From Saururus chinensis (lineage: Eukaryota > Streptophyta > Magnoliopsida > Piperales > Saururaceae): a DNA stretch of 64,000 nucleotides. Each line of letters begins with the position of its first letter. Within the stretch, counting starts at the first letter, position 1. Below, piece after piece: positions 22,806 to 35,530 of this stretch. The notes beneath the pieces were generated by a model. That model saw only the letters and a program-made list of their open reading frames with translations, ran no database searches and was not told where the DNA came from. The stretch covers positions 24,616,563-24,680,562 of the forward strand of contig CP141145.1 in assembly GCA_035235625.1 (NCBI GenBank), given 5' to 3'. Made by a program: the position numbers and the translations under genes.

Positions 22806-25800
22806 ATCTCCTCCTTTCGCTATTTTGTGACAATACACCACAACCCATTATCTGAAAAATAATTACAACTCATAGTGCATTAATCAAACTTTGACAATTG
22901 TTTAACATTGACAATAACTCTCCTGTTAACCTATGACACTCATATCTAATGTGATGTGGTGGTCTTCAACTTGTAATGAACTTACACATCACAACTAAGC
23001 ACAAACTCACATATTACTGTTAAAAAATTATAAATAAAAAATTTTAATGTTGGAGTGTCTGTGACATATGATATTCAAGTTCCAATAAGTTTTCTCTACA
23101 CTTTGATAAATATTTTCATATGCTCTCCCCACTTTGTCAGAAATGAACAAAGGTGAAAATAGAAATATGTTGTGGAAACACAATTGCAACAACCCCATCT
23201 GAAATTCTGATTTAGAAGAATCATGTCAATATGAATCTTACATTGAAAGATGTAAGCAATCAACTCTAAGTCTAATCAAAATCATTAGTTTTAAGATACA
23301 TTATAATAACCACGTAACAATCATATTCTCAAATTGAATTAGAACTAGGAGACTCTAATTCAGTAAACTCAGCATGTGCAATGATTTCTATCTCAAACAT
23401 TTAAGATATTCTAAGATTAATCAGAAATCTAGAAACAAATTTAATCATCTAGAAACATCCTAAAATTGGCTAAAATATTTATTACCCCTAAAATTTGAAA
23501 TTACCAAAATATCATTAGATATCAACAATCTTGAATCATCTCAAGTTTTCAAATATTGTTTAAAATCAAGTTTTGAAAAACAACATTCCCAACATTAGTC
23601 AAAGTCTATATCACCTATCAAAATTCTTTTGGTTCACCAGGTTTCAGAGCAATTCAAAACTTGTAAATGCAAAAACTTAATGTTTAACGAACATAGATTC
23701 TTAAAACTACAAGGCAATGCAAATCTCAACAAAGAAGATAACCTAAAATGGATTAAAATTCAAAGATAATGCAATAAGAAACATGTTGAGCTCGTAGTCT
23801 TATACTTGTCAATATCATAAGTCAAGCATCACACAACCAAATATATGTACTTTAGTCCATTTGATTAGTCAACTACTTGGTTTGTGAATGTTATGTTCAT
23901 CCTCTTCATATTGATACTTCAAGCTCTTTTATTATTATTGAAATGTATCAATTCATTTTTGTCTCTCTCAAAATCAAAACTCTCATGATCAACCTAATCA
24001 AGATGAGACAAAGTTATCTAAACTCTAACATTGAAAAAGTCCTCTTTTTTAATTCACTTGCTAGACTCTATCACATACAATCCTAATAGCAATTGAATAA
24101 ACAAAAATCATTCATCATTTTTTATGCCCCCACCTATTTCAATTTCGGTCTTTTCTTTTCAATTTATTTTTCTAGAGTTTATGCCTTTCTAAATCCTCTC
24201 TACTTGCATCCTTTATTCTTGTTTATATGTAATTTTTTTCTTTTGGATGCCAAGTAGATGGAGGCTTTCACAGTAACATAAGATGGCCTAAGTAGGTAGC
24301 CCACTTCCATCATTTTTACATGGACAACCTTTCTTCTTTTCTTTGTTTTTTTCTATAAAAAAAAACATTAAAGTTCTTGAATGAGTAAAAGAAAAAACTA
24401 CATCAATTTCTATTGAAGAGTTTTATCAAGTTCCTCTAACTCAAAATTTCTAATTCATACTAAACTCTAAATTCCCAAGTCTTCAAGTTTCTTAAATCTC
24501 ACATTGAAGTTCTTCTTACGAAATTGACTTGTCTCGTGATGTGTACAAAGTTGACAGAAAAATAGAAACGTATAACAACTAGATAAGGAAAATTAACATT
24601 AATCTTCAGTCACCTTGTTGTGTTCTTCTCTTAGTTAAAAAAATAATACCACTCGTCATGAAAGTTTTCAATGCTAATCATGACTTTTCAAATATTATAG
24701 AGATTGAGCTGAACATAAATGCTTAAAATAAACAAAACATTAATGCATTTACTCCAAAGTGCATAAAACACTTTTTATGTTTTTGTGTTTTTCCATTTTT
24801 TTGTTTTTTTCATGTGATAGTGAAAACATTGATCAAAAATAAAAAACAAAACAGGAAAATTTGTTTTAAATGATTGAAAGAATTAAATCAATGGCAATTT
24901 GAAAATCTCTTTATTTTGAAAAAGAAACACCGTTTATTTGCTTATTAATTAAATTCTCAAGCTATCTACGGGTTTGAAGGATGGTGAGTTATCCTTTTTC
25001 CCAACTTTTAACCTAAGGGTCTCTAAGACTTCTTAACATGTGAATTCTTCTTAGGTATCTAGTTGGGTGGGGAGTGCTTCTTAACCCAAATTTTTTTCTC
25101 TTAGTTCATTGACTTAATAATTCATGGGTGTTCTTGGTGACTTTTTTTGCAATCTCTCGTCCATTGTCTAAGGTATTTTATTCAAGTTAGAGGCCTTATT
25201 ATTATCTTAGTTTCTAATTTTCTCATGACATGTCTACTAAGTTGATTTAGGTTGTGCTTCATATATTAAAATTTTCTAATTAAAGAGTATTTTAATTTTT
25301 CAATTTAATGACCATTCTTCATTTTATTAGACTGTATACTTTAATTCTTAGGAATTTCTTTTAGTTTTGTTATGTGATCATCTTTCCTAATGTTCATGGG
25401 TTCATAGGAATTGTCTATTTACCTGGATATTCCCCCATAATTTGAATTATTCTGCATTTAGGGTACACTTACACCTATTAATGAGATTTTTCCTAATTTT
25501 TAACTCTACTCCTAGGCCAACCGGAGCCCCTACGTCGGGTCATTGAATATTATACGACGATTTAACTATAAGGGTAAAATAGTTATTTTATATACTCTGA
25601 GATTTTTCCCCATCATTAAAATGGGTTCAGATACTCAACATGTTTTCCCGATGGTTCGCTAAATTTTCCAAATTATTATGCAATTGAGGACCCCCTGAAC
25701 CGAACTTGGTTTAGTCCTCTTTATTTTGATTCTTTTTTTAATTAGAACAGGGATAATTTCCCGATCCACAGTCTCCCTCGCGGAGACGAGAGATGACTCC

Positions 25801-25824
25801 ACATAGAGGTAGATTCATCCTAGT
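22806..25824. other. AT-rich, probably non-coding retroelement interior
   Basis: Three kilobases of A/T-rich sequence with no protein motif on either strand, adjacent to the interior side of the Copia LTR edge at 22805. It may be a non-autonomous or heavily decayed element. Nothing more specific can be supported. Confidence 0.35.
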
Positions 25825-26915
25825 TAGCAGTGTTCACGGACGTCCAATGTTTGTTTGTCCGTCTGTGTCCATGTCCGTGTCCAAGACTATATAGAGCAGA
25901 CAGATTTTTTAGTTCGGGGCGGACGCAGACACGGACTATTAAATTAGTCCGTCCTTGTAAGGTATGTGAATGCGGACAACCTGTTGTCCGTGTCTGCGGA
26001 CGTCCATGTCTATCGAGATAATGAGTTAATAAGTCCTAGACACAGTAACTTAGTAAACCCAAACTGGCTAACCCTTAAAAACTGTAAACAACGGACCAGC
26101 GATAGAGTGCCGCCACCACCACCCTGCTGCTCTGCCTCTCCCATACCAGTGTTGCCAGAGTGCCACCATCAATCCCTGTTGCTCTGCCTCTCTCATACCA
26201 ATGTCACCATCACCACTGATTTATGGTCATCGCCGATTTGTCTTCTTATTCTTGCTTGCCAGTGGCTTTTGATTCAACGAACAACAAAGAATCGAAACAT
26301 CTTGTGATGATTCAACAAAGGCGGTAAATTTCCAGATTGCAGCATCTTGTGACGATTTTCATTCGGCTAAGTTGATTTGTTTGGAAGTCTGGAACATTTA
26401 TTTCCAGATCGCAACATCTTGTGACGATTTTAGTTTGGATATATGTTTTTTATGTCATATTGTAAATTATCAAGAACCATCCAACTTTTACTGTTTGTCT
26501 CATTATTGTAGATTTTTCAAAAGACTTATCTTCGTTTCTCAAGTACTACTCTAATGTATTTGCTGGAAAAAAGACTTCATACGAGGAGGAGAATATAGCT
26601 CAACATATACGGAACTTCTATGCAAATCAAGAGGTCCTTTGAAAGTTCATCTATGTTAAAATTCTTTCCTTTTTTATTTTTTATATCATGTAATTGATGG
26701 CCTAATAACTATATTCTGAGATTATAGAAGTTTTGTTAGGTACAAATACTAGACATGGATTTGACTTAATTGTCCATGTCCGTAACGGACGGACTTGGAC
26801 AACATATGCTATGGACATTAGCGGACACGGACGGACGCAGACAATATTTATATAATTGGTGGACAGACGTGGACATGCCTCTATCCGTGTCCGTCCATGT
26901 CTGTGAACACCCCTA
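25825..26915. mobile_element. hAT-like non-autonomous element with GTCCGT-rich ends
   Basis: The ends are inverted: TAGCAGTGTTCACGGACG on the left, and the complement TAGGGGTGTTCACAGACATG on the right. Both subterminal regions (about 25837-25995 and 26775-26905) are packed with GTCCGT, GTCCGTGTCCG and complementary copies, as expected for transposase-binding repeats of hAT elements. The interior has no transposase; it contains a repeated CATCTTGTGACGATTTT phrase and a CCACCATCA-rich stretch. A clean 8-bp TSD could not be read. Confidence 0.62.
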
Positions 26916-28639
26916 CCTAAGCACACCTCTGGTACCCCCCCCCATTAACTTTGGCATCTAAATCACCAGACTTATTGCATTCTAGTCTCATAAAAGTACC
27001 AGACACACAACAGTCGTCTCCCTGAATGGGATGGCCTCAGGATGAAATCCAATAGTGGTTGGATTGTGTCCAACCTTTGTCGGCACCACCTTCCACCTAC
27101 AGACTAGTTGCTAAAGGCCATGGTTCTGTGGTCAGACTTTCCCCAACTCTATTGGACATGCCAACCCCACCCCCGGTGGGGTGGCTATTCCAGACACATG
27201 AGCCACCCATCTCTATTTTCCTCTCTGATTAGCTCCAGACAATGCTACCGGTAAGTGTAGTGTTGTTACGTCTAAACCAAGACTATGAAGTAGTCAAATT
27301 CGTACTTGTTTTACTTGCTAATTGTAGTAGACAAGGTCGATCCACCGGGAAAGATTTGTGTAACAAAGAAAATGATTACGAAGAAAAATATAGGAAAGAA
27401 AAATTAAGAGAGAGAGAGTTGAAAAGTATTGAGGTAATAATGAGTTAAGAAATCAATAAGATAAAACATTGTGGCTTAAGGGTCGTTGTAATATCTAGTG
27501 ATGTTCTTCATGTGTCATGTTATCTTAGCTAGAATCGAATAAAGATTCTATCTAACCGGAAGATATGAACATTAAAAGCAAAAACAAAGATAGAAAATAC
27601 TTTGGATAGATGAAGGATAAAAACAATTGTTTCTTCAAGAGTTCTATGTATAAAAATCACAAAAGATCAAAAAAAAGAACCTTCAAGCATCTTATGTATC
27701 GAAATCACAAAGAAACAAGAAGAAGAACAATATTAAATGAACATCCTTTCAAATAACCAATGCTTACTTGAAACCATAGATGAAACATGAATAGAACTCC
27801 ATTAGATTGTTACAAATCACCTCTAGCCTTAGCTAGAGAGCCTAGAAAGCCATTACAATAAAATAAAAAATAAAAATACAAAAGAAGAGATGAAAAATAG
27901 GAGAAGAGAGCTCCAAAGAGGAAGGGATGATGCCTCTATCACATCCACCCCTCTATTTATATGAGTAGAAGGGGTTTCTTCAAAAGGGAAGGTTCAATCA
28001 TATCCCTTGATTACATCCTGATTGATTGCTTGATTGGTTGTTTCTTCGACAATGATTAGATTCTAAATCAATGATTTATTTAGCAAACAAGTATCTTTGA
28101 GTCTTCCTTTAATTATCCAATCAGCCTCTTTATCTTTTCTTATGTGTATGAATCAAAACTAATAAAAAGATTCTCCATGTGTTGGCCTTGGGTTAGTTGA
28201 CTAGTTATATGTTTATATGTCAGCTTTGACCCATATATATTTGAAATTATGAATTTCATCCTGAAATAGTGGTTGTATCCACAAAAGTTTTCTTTTCAAT
28301 GCCACCAGAATCTATCAATCCAAATTATACATAAAAAGATATAGTCAAAATACTAAGGTTATATCAATCTGTCCAAATCAACTTCTTCTCGAATTTAGTT
28401 CTCTTGATGCAAATATGAAATCCAATAGGTCTAAAAGGTTGTGTTCGACCATTCTATGCATGTTTAGACCATTAGGATCTCATTTTTTACTTTTAAATAG
28501 ATTTGGGTAGTTGGGCTTCACTTCCTCTTCTACTTGGATCCTGTTGAAGCCCATTTTGACATGTAAACACAACAGAGGCCCAACTTACCTATTTAAGATC
28601 TAAATAGTACATATAAGAAATTAATTAACACAAAATATG
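26916..28639. other. Retroelement-like flank, no gene
   Basis: AT-rich sequence with a charged open frame at 27242-27448 ending in KYRKEKLRERELKSIEV that matches no domain I know. TTGTAATATC near 27486 looks like an LTR start, but no partner with a matching TSD was found. Confidence 0.28.
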
Positions 28640-29439
28640 ATTAAAATTTGTGCATCATGGAGCTGATGTTTTTGCTAGCCTCAGGGCCGGGCCGGGCCTG
28701 GCCTGGTCACTGTTGAGAGGCCATCCCGATGGCCTTGGCCCCGTCCTTGGCCAGTGACTACCCTATGATTATCCAGCCAAGCAGTCGTCTTCCTCATGGA
28801 GACGATTGTAGAGCTTTGGCCATGGCAGTGCAACTTGGTCAACCCTATAGTTCTTTCCACTGAAGAATGTGTTGGCCTATGGCGGTCGTTGGGTGGCAAC
28901 GGTGGAGTCTGCCGCACTACCACAATTGACTTTCTCTCCCCTTTTTGATGTTCTTTCTCTTGTTCTCACAAGCAGAGAATGGGCATCTTCCATCCAGACA
29001 TGTGAGGCCCCTTCCAACGTCCAGCTGGAGGAAGTCTCGTAGCTGCCGAACTTTGTGTGCACTTGCACTAGACTATCCTCTGCTCACTCTCGAGACAGGG
29101 GACAATTATGTCTAGCCTTGCCGGTGATGGCGACCACTAACGCACCGGCTACCCCAAAATCCCATCTTTCATATTAAATATAATTAACATGACTTTTTAT
29201 ATATAAATACACATTAATAAGCATAGAGTTATCTTCTTAATATGTCTTCAATCTAAGGTTAGGCCTCCTACCTTGCCATATCAGTGGTCTTTGAACATGC
29301 ACCTCCTTGCCACCATTGCCAACCACCTTTGCCAAAAAAATCTCTAAAGGCTTCTTCTTTCTCCTCCCCTAAGGGCCAAAAAAACTCCTAAAATAAGCAC
29401 TAGGAAGCCTTTTTATAAGCATGGGATTAGGAACCCTAA
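28640..29439. other. GC-rich spacer, no gene
   Basis: A CG-rich block (GGGCCGGGCCGGGCC at about 28685) followed by AT-rich sequence up to the insertion site of the next LTR. Frames on the minus strand are composition artefacts. Confidence 0.3.
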
Positions 29440-30790
29440 TGTAATGTCTCAAATTTTTCTATGATTTTTTGTGATTTTTTGCTATTTTTTTGATCATTTT
29501 CAATGAAAAAATAGGACACTTTGGTATATTTGGCCTCGATATTGGTACCCGTAGAGTTGGGTGTGGAGTTCCATCGTAGGCTATAGGCCTGGACGTGCAC
29601 TTTCGATGCCAAAAAGAGAGAGAATAAGAGACAAAAGAAGAGAGAGAGAGAGAGAGAGAGAAGGCTCGGGCTCAGCCTAACCCAATCCAAAATCATAGTG
29701 GAGAGATGACCCCCCCAGCAGGCTTTTCTGTACCTAGCCTTTGCTGGCCCCCAGTAGGCTATAGGGCCACTACCGCCAGCTTTGCCTGAGGGGGTGTGAC
29801 GGCAAGGGGCCAGCGCCTCGGCCCCCACAACCACTCTGCCCTGTCTCTCCCAATTGGCCTCCAACTGGCCTTGGGGTTGGCCTTGTTTCAACCTTGAGTC
29901 ACCCCTCGCCCTTTTACATGTGAGATACACAACCACCCGCACCATTGGTTTTGGGTATGGGTGCCGATCAGCAATGCCATTGTCGTTTCAGTCGGCCACC
30001 ATCTTCTGGCCCTAGCTCGGTTGCCCTTTTTTGAGCCTTTGGCTGCCACCGTCCGACCCATCTCCCCCTAGAGTGGCCCTTTTTGGCTGCATGTACATGT
30101 GGCCATGCATGCATTTCAAGGCCTAGGCATCGCTCTTGCACAGCCTAACCATCGGATGGCTCTGCCACCAAATGAATTTTCCCATCATAGCCCTCCTCCA
30201 CCATCCTCCATCCTTGAGCATCGCCCCATGCCCTCTGCCCCTTATGTGGGCCCTTGTAAATGTGAAATTGACATCGTTGGGTGTTGTCCGTGGTCGATTT
30301 CGACTTCTTATGGCCAACTGAGTACTTATTAGCCAGAGGCCAACCTTCAAGGAGTATAGCCTCGACTTCTGGTCACACTGCCACTTATGTTGGCATTACC
30401 TTTCTCCCGGTCGCCCTAGTGTCCAGCCGTGGATCATGGATTTTTTAGAATTGATTTGTGTCACCCATTTGGCCATGAGTACTTTCGGCATTTCCTAAAC
30501 CCTCGGGACAACAACTCTCTCAACTTGGCAATGCTTTTGGCTGCCAACTCTGCCGCCGATGTTGCCACCGTCTTGTGCTCGCCATCAAACATCATGATTA
30601 TGATGTAGGGGAACTTTGAACTTGTAATTTCATGATATCATGCTTTAAATGAGTAGCAGCATGCTAGGATTATATAATTCAATGATTTGGATTTTAGATC
30701 ATGATATGTTTGCATTATGTAAGCGAATAAATTATGCCATGTTGAAATGCATGTGAGTTGTAAGTATGTATGATGTATGTGGATTGTGTG

Positions 30791-31000
30791 TGCTAGTGAT
30801 GGCTAACGAGCATGTTGGTAAGCTACGTGTATAGATGTGTATGTATGTGCTAGTGATGGCTAACGAGTATGTTTCTATGTATGTGGATTATGTGTGTGCT
30901 AGTGATGGCTAGCAAGTACGTTGGTAAGCTAATGTATGTAGATTGTGTGTGTGCTAGTGATGGCTAGCGAGTATGTTAATAAGCTATGTATGATAGTATG
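30791..31000. repeat. Tandem array, four units of about 49-57 bp
   Basis: TGCTAGTGATGGCTA recurs at 30791, 30848, 30897 and 30952, each followed by ACGAG/GCGAG and a GTATGTTGGTAAGCTA-like spacer. Internal to the second giant LTR; only a single unit is evident in the first copy near 16450. Confidence 0.88.
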
Positions 31001-31814
31001 TTATAAGTATGTGTGATTGACATACATATGTATGATGGCTATACGCATGTGCAATGGATATGTGTGTGGGAAGAAGTATGGGCAATGGACAGTAAGAGGC
31101 GACAGAGGGTTTAGTATGGAGTTGAATGTGAATGTGTAAGCGTATGATGGAAGACAGAGGATGTAAGTTTAACGGGCGAGGATTGGAGCGGATTGGTTTA
31201 GTTTGGATCAGAGCGTATGTTGGGGGATAGTCATACAGTAAGAGTGTTGCATAATCATATAAACATAATGTACAAATTATGAAGTGAAAAGTAAGCATAA
31301 TAAGTGAGGTATAAGTAAGAAGGTGATAATGGGGATCTACTATGAGGAGCTCAGTTTGATGATGCCGAGTAAGATGTTTTAGTCATAAGGTGGATGGCGG
31401 AGATTGTATGAATATGTAAGATTTTGGTGTACGACGAGTATTGTTATGAGTTGATCTGGTTATGTGAAGTCTACTTCCCTGACGAACTAGGGTTTCAAAT
31501 CAGGCTCAGCTTTAGTTTGATCACTGGAGCACTGTATGTTTGAGAGTTTGTGTGACATAATTATACCGCATAACTTACTTATTTCAAACTTGAATTATAA
31601 GTAAAGCTAATAATAGCATTGTGAGTTTGAGACCAGAGGGTTTCAACAGATTAAGTTTCATGTTTAAGCTAGCCGATAATGAGTCGACTGAGCATTTCTC
31701 ATGTCTTGCCATGGTGTTTATCCTGTGGGATATTGTCTGTGTGCTATATTGAGCCCTAGACATCTAATGCTCTGTTGAAAGCGATGTATGTTTTCGATTT
31801 GGTCTATGTGTTGG

Positions 31815-31949
31815 TATGATTTTTGCCCAAGAGTGGCACTGTATGATTTTTGCCCATGAGTGGCACTATATGATTTCTGCCTAAGAGTGGTGATCTATGA
31901 TTTTACCCAACAGTGGTAATGTATGATTTTGGCCAAAGAGTGGCACTGA
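31815..31949. repeat. 27-bp tandem array (5 units)
   Basis: Unit TATGATTTTTGCCCAAGAGT plus GGCACTG, starting at 31815, 31842, 31869, 31896 and 31922. Inside the second giant LTR. Confidence 0.92.
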
Positions 31950-32264
31950 CACTATAAGACCACTAAAGTGTGAGTAATTGTATGACCCCTTATGTGTGGG
32001 TGTTTATGTTTACACACTCATGTAAGTAGTATCATGGAATTGTTCTTACCTATTTGATCCATTGCCCCATGAGCATTAGTGTGCCTTATCTTCGAAAAAG
32101 TCCACGGCGTCTAGTCACTTCTCGAAGGTTAAGGTGATGCCCTAGTGGAATTCCTTTCTATTTCGATGCTGGAGTTTTTTAGTTGTAATGAGTTTTAGTG
32201 GTCGATAGTATGTGTGACTGTATGAGTGAGTATGTATATTTCGAGTAAGTATAAGTTTCTGAGT

Positions 32265-32458
32265 AAGACTGTAAGAGTATGATTTTGAGTAAGACTATAA
32301 GAGTATGATTCTGAGCAAGACTATAAGAGTATGATTTTGAGTAAGATTGTAGGAGTATGATTTTGATTAAGACTGTAAGAGTATGATTTTGAGCACAATT
32401 GTAAGAGTATGTTTCTAAGCAAGACTGTAAGTGTATGTTTCTAAGTAAGAATATAAGT
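32265..32458. repeat. 26-bp tandem array (7-8 units)
   Basis: Unit AAGACTGTAAGAGTATGATT plus TTGAGT with few differences between neighbours. Inside the second giant LTR; more decayed in the first copy. Confidence 0.92.
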
Positions 32459-33259
32459 TTAAGATTGTACAAGTAAGGTCATACAAGTATGTGTAAGTTG
32501 TATGAGTAAGTGTACGATTATACGAGTAAGTTTGTAAGACTCTGATTAAGTGTGTATGTGTTGGATTGGTTTGATGGTATGTTTTTGGCATGATTGTATG
32601 CATATGTGCATGATTATTATATGCTTGCCTGCTATATGTTTGAGTTGCATGCGTACATCTATGCATACACTTACTAAGTTAACTGTTTAGAACTCCCCTA
32701 CTGGGGATTTTCCTACTGGGTATGAAATACTCATTACCCTATTTTTTTAGCCCTGTTGTTCGGGAGGCTTTTGTAGGTTTGTGATGGAGAGCTTTTAGAG
32801 ATGGATGCTTATTTATGCAGTGGATTGATTCCCTTTGACTCAAGTATATCTTTAACTCACTACGAGTATTATTTATACCACAATCTCTTATATTGGGTGA
32901 GATGAGAATTAAAGTGTTTATGTTTTATGGACTTTTAATTTGGATTAGACTGTGGAGTGTTATGGGACTTGCACTCAGGAATGTCTAAGAGTGATTTGTA
33001 TTAAAAGTCTATGATCATAGTAATTTATTCGTATGTTTGTTTTCAAGTAGTGCCTGAGGATGTTTGGTTTGGCCATACAATGTTTGATTGAATGAGGAAA
33101 AATTTGGATAGAAAAATTGATGGTTGATGTTTTAAATTATAAATTCTTTTCACAGGTTTTGTAGTTTATCATTTTTCCTAATTTACAGCCATTATTTTAC
33201 AAAACAAATTCATGAATTTTAAAGAAAATATGATAAAAAATCTCAGGCGTTACACCAAA

Positions 33260-33611
33260 TCCCCCTTAGAAGTTGGGCCAAGGTGAACCACTTGGGCTAT
33301 ATTTTAATAATTCTCATTACACTAAATAGCCAGGTCCACAAAATGACTTAAACGGTCTAAATGCACATTTTATTTGGGTAAACAAGCTCTACACAATACG
33401 TTCAACTTCGAACAGTCATATCTCCACCATCCAAACTTTAATTTATGTGTTATTGGTAATATTTCAAAGCTCATTCTGTTTAATTTCTAACCACATTGGT
33501 TATAGACATAAATTATATTAGAAATTTATTTAACAAAGAAAATTATGAGGTCAAAAACCCTATTTTCTATGTGGTTAAGTTTCGAAACCTAGGAATATTT
33601 GGGATATTACA
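33260..33611. repeat. Terminal part of an older LTR
   Basis: Sequence with ACTTCGAACAGTCATATCTCC, a phrase typical of Gypsy LTRs, ending AATATTTGGGATATTACA at 33611. The giant LTR at 29440 probably landed in this older LTR; its left end was not found with confidence. Confidence 0.4.
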
Positions 33612-34840
33612 CTTCTTTTACTCATGAAGGGAAAGAGAAAAGGCAGTCTAGAGTGACAAAGGATAAGAACATGACTGAGGAGGACAAGGTTGTAATTATC
33701 ATAGTTTCATCCCAATTTGGCATCCATGTTATGTGCTTTACTATCCCTAGCTGCTCTATGAATATCAAGTTGTACAATCCACTCACTAATTTGAGTGAGA
33801 GCGACCAAGAGACCATAAAGAAGTTCATAACGAATAGGACCCACTCTATATTGCGGGGGTTGTTGCAGACAATGATTTTATGGAAATGCTCAGGGAGACA
33901 TATATATCATCTAGTGTAACCAATTTTACTAAGCATTTCAAACTTCTGAAGTAGTTAATGTAGGTTAAACATTAACTTCATGCTTTCATGGATACATATC
34001 ATTGATACTTATATGTATATACATGAGGAGGGGTAAAACATTATCTGGAAAATCAATCCTCTCATGCCATTTTGGGAGATTTGTGATGCAGTATTATCTC
34101 GCATAGGTATGCTCTGGCATAGTGTCTATCTATTAGATAATTCCTAATATTTAGATTAAATTGTCTTGCCTCTGTTATTGCAACATAAGCAAGTGTCGAG
34201 GGAGAGGATGGAAGAATTGGCTAGGAACTAGTTGGTTGAAGATAAAGTTTGGCCAAACATTATATTTGTTTCTATGTGTAACAACTCTCATTTCCATCTC
34301 TTGGCCATTGATGTGTTCAAGGGGGAATGAAATGGTTCGACTACATGGTTGGGTATGGACCCAAGAAAATGACAACTTATTGTGAAAAAACTGGTAAGTT
34401 ATTGTTATTATTGTTGTTTCTTACATTGAAGGGTAGTGTATGCTTCATTTAATAGTAATGTCTATTGCAGACATTATATGAAACTAATTCTACAATAATA
34501 TGAAACCTAGGTGGATAACCTTACAATCTTACTTAAGGAGCACCTGGGAGGTTGCTCGTGCTAAATCTTGGAGCATCCTCAATCAGTAGGGTCCATATCA
34601 ATTTAATAGAGTTGATTGCAACTTCTTCCTAAAATGCAGTGTGTACTGCATTAGTTCTTGGGCCAATTTTAGCTCTACATTACTTAAATTTAGATGCTGT
34701 ATTTTGTCTCTTCATATGATAAAGTGCGGTTCTCACAAAACTGTTTTTTTTTCAACTATTTCAAGACGATGTATTCCATCATTTGTTACTCAAATTGAAG
34801 CCGAGATCCTGAAAGGTTCTATTAACTAACTCCTTGATAC
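33612..34840 (+). pseudogene. Ulp1-like (C48) protease ORF of a DNA transposon
   Basis: A plus-strand frame near 34240-34325 reads DKVWPNIIFVSMCNNSHFHL then LAIDVF, matching the histidine-containing strand of Ulp1/SUMO-protease domains. About 270 bp further, YQFNRVDCNFFL matches the Gln...Asp-Cys catalytic block. Introns or insertions lie between, and the frame is not continuous. A lysine-rich open frame at 33640-33920 could be an upstream part. Such domains occur in plant MULE and CACTA elements, where they are thought to act as accessory proteases. A host Ulp1 pseudogene is the alternative. No terminal repeats were found. Confidence 0.5.
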
Positions 34841-34909
34841 AAATGCATCCTAAGAGCTCCATTAATTGAATTTTTTATTTTATTTGATGACTCTTGTGTT
34901 GTGATATTA

Positions 34910-35527
34910 AGGGACTCTTTCAATAACGAATAAACATGGAATCGGAATGTTGATTTTGACTAAATTAATTCAGGCGGCATGGAATAGAATATGAATCATG
35001 TTTAGAAATGGAATTTATGGTTCTAAATTTTGATCGAATACTCTTTGGATAGCGAATTACTAGGCTGGCGGAATTATAATGCCTTTGGCTACAAACTAAC
35101 TAAAATATAGATTTATTCTATCCCATATCGCAGTTAAGCACTTATGAGCTACTGGACCTTAGCCTGTCGACCCATGTAGACAACTTCAGCCTATCATGCA
35201 TGCCTAGTTGGACAAAGAAGAGAATGCCTGTTTTTGGGGGCGATAGTAGGGTTATATATAGGAGGAGGAAGAAGCACCTTGTTTTTTTGTTTGATTTAAT
35301 GAAAGGTACTGTTGAACATTAAGTCTTTACATCATTCCAATTTAATGGAATAGACCAAATATCCTCGAGAGGATATTCAACGGAATGGACCGAGTTGGGG
35401 TGGAAGGGCTCATTCAAAAAAAATTATTCATTTGAATTTGCGCATCCAAACGTATATTCAGCGAAAGCATGTAGAATCAACACGCATTAGGCTGAATCAG
35501 ATGGAGGACTCGCTATCCAAACAAACC
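34910..35527. mobile_element. PIF/Harbinger-type MITE (618 bp)
   Basis: Flanked by TTA on both sides (34907-34909, 35528-35530). Inverted ends: AGGGACTCTTTCAATAACGA on the left, and the complement GGTTTGTTTGGATAGCGAG on the right. Internal stretches near the ends (GGAATAGAATATGAATCATG, TTCCAATTTAATGGAATAG) are also inverted-like. No coding capacity. The termini resemble the start of the larger PIF/Harbinger element at 58453 (GGACTCGTTTGGGTACGG). Confidence 0.75.
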
Positions 35528-35530
35528 TTA

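Larger units (their letters stand above)
29440..33254 (+). mobile_element. Second giant solo LTR (3.8 kb), same family
   Basis: Starts TGTAATGTCTCAAATTTTTC and ends AAATCTCAGGCGTTACA, flanked by CCTAA (29435-29439) and CCAAA (33255-33259). Colinear with 13920-18711: the same terminus, the same GC-rich block, the shared GATCATGATATG phrase, and the CTACTGGGTATGAAATACTC segment near 32705-32735. No gag or pol. About 1 kb shorter than the other copy, mainly in the GC-rich block. The one-mismatch TSD suggests an old insertion. Confidence 0.77.

Noticed and set aside
30791-32458. Regular repeats that could be mistaken for a CRISPR array
   Set aside because: Head-to-tail tandem minisatellites without unique spacers, inside a plant LTR.
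27487-33611. TGTAATATC...GGGATATTACA as the ends of a single large LTR
   Set aside because: Flanking 5-bp sequences (GTCGT and CTTCT) do not match and the interior shows no continuity.
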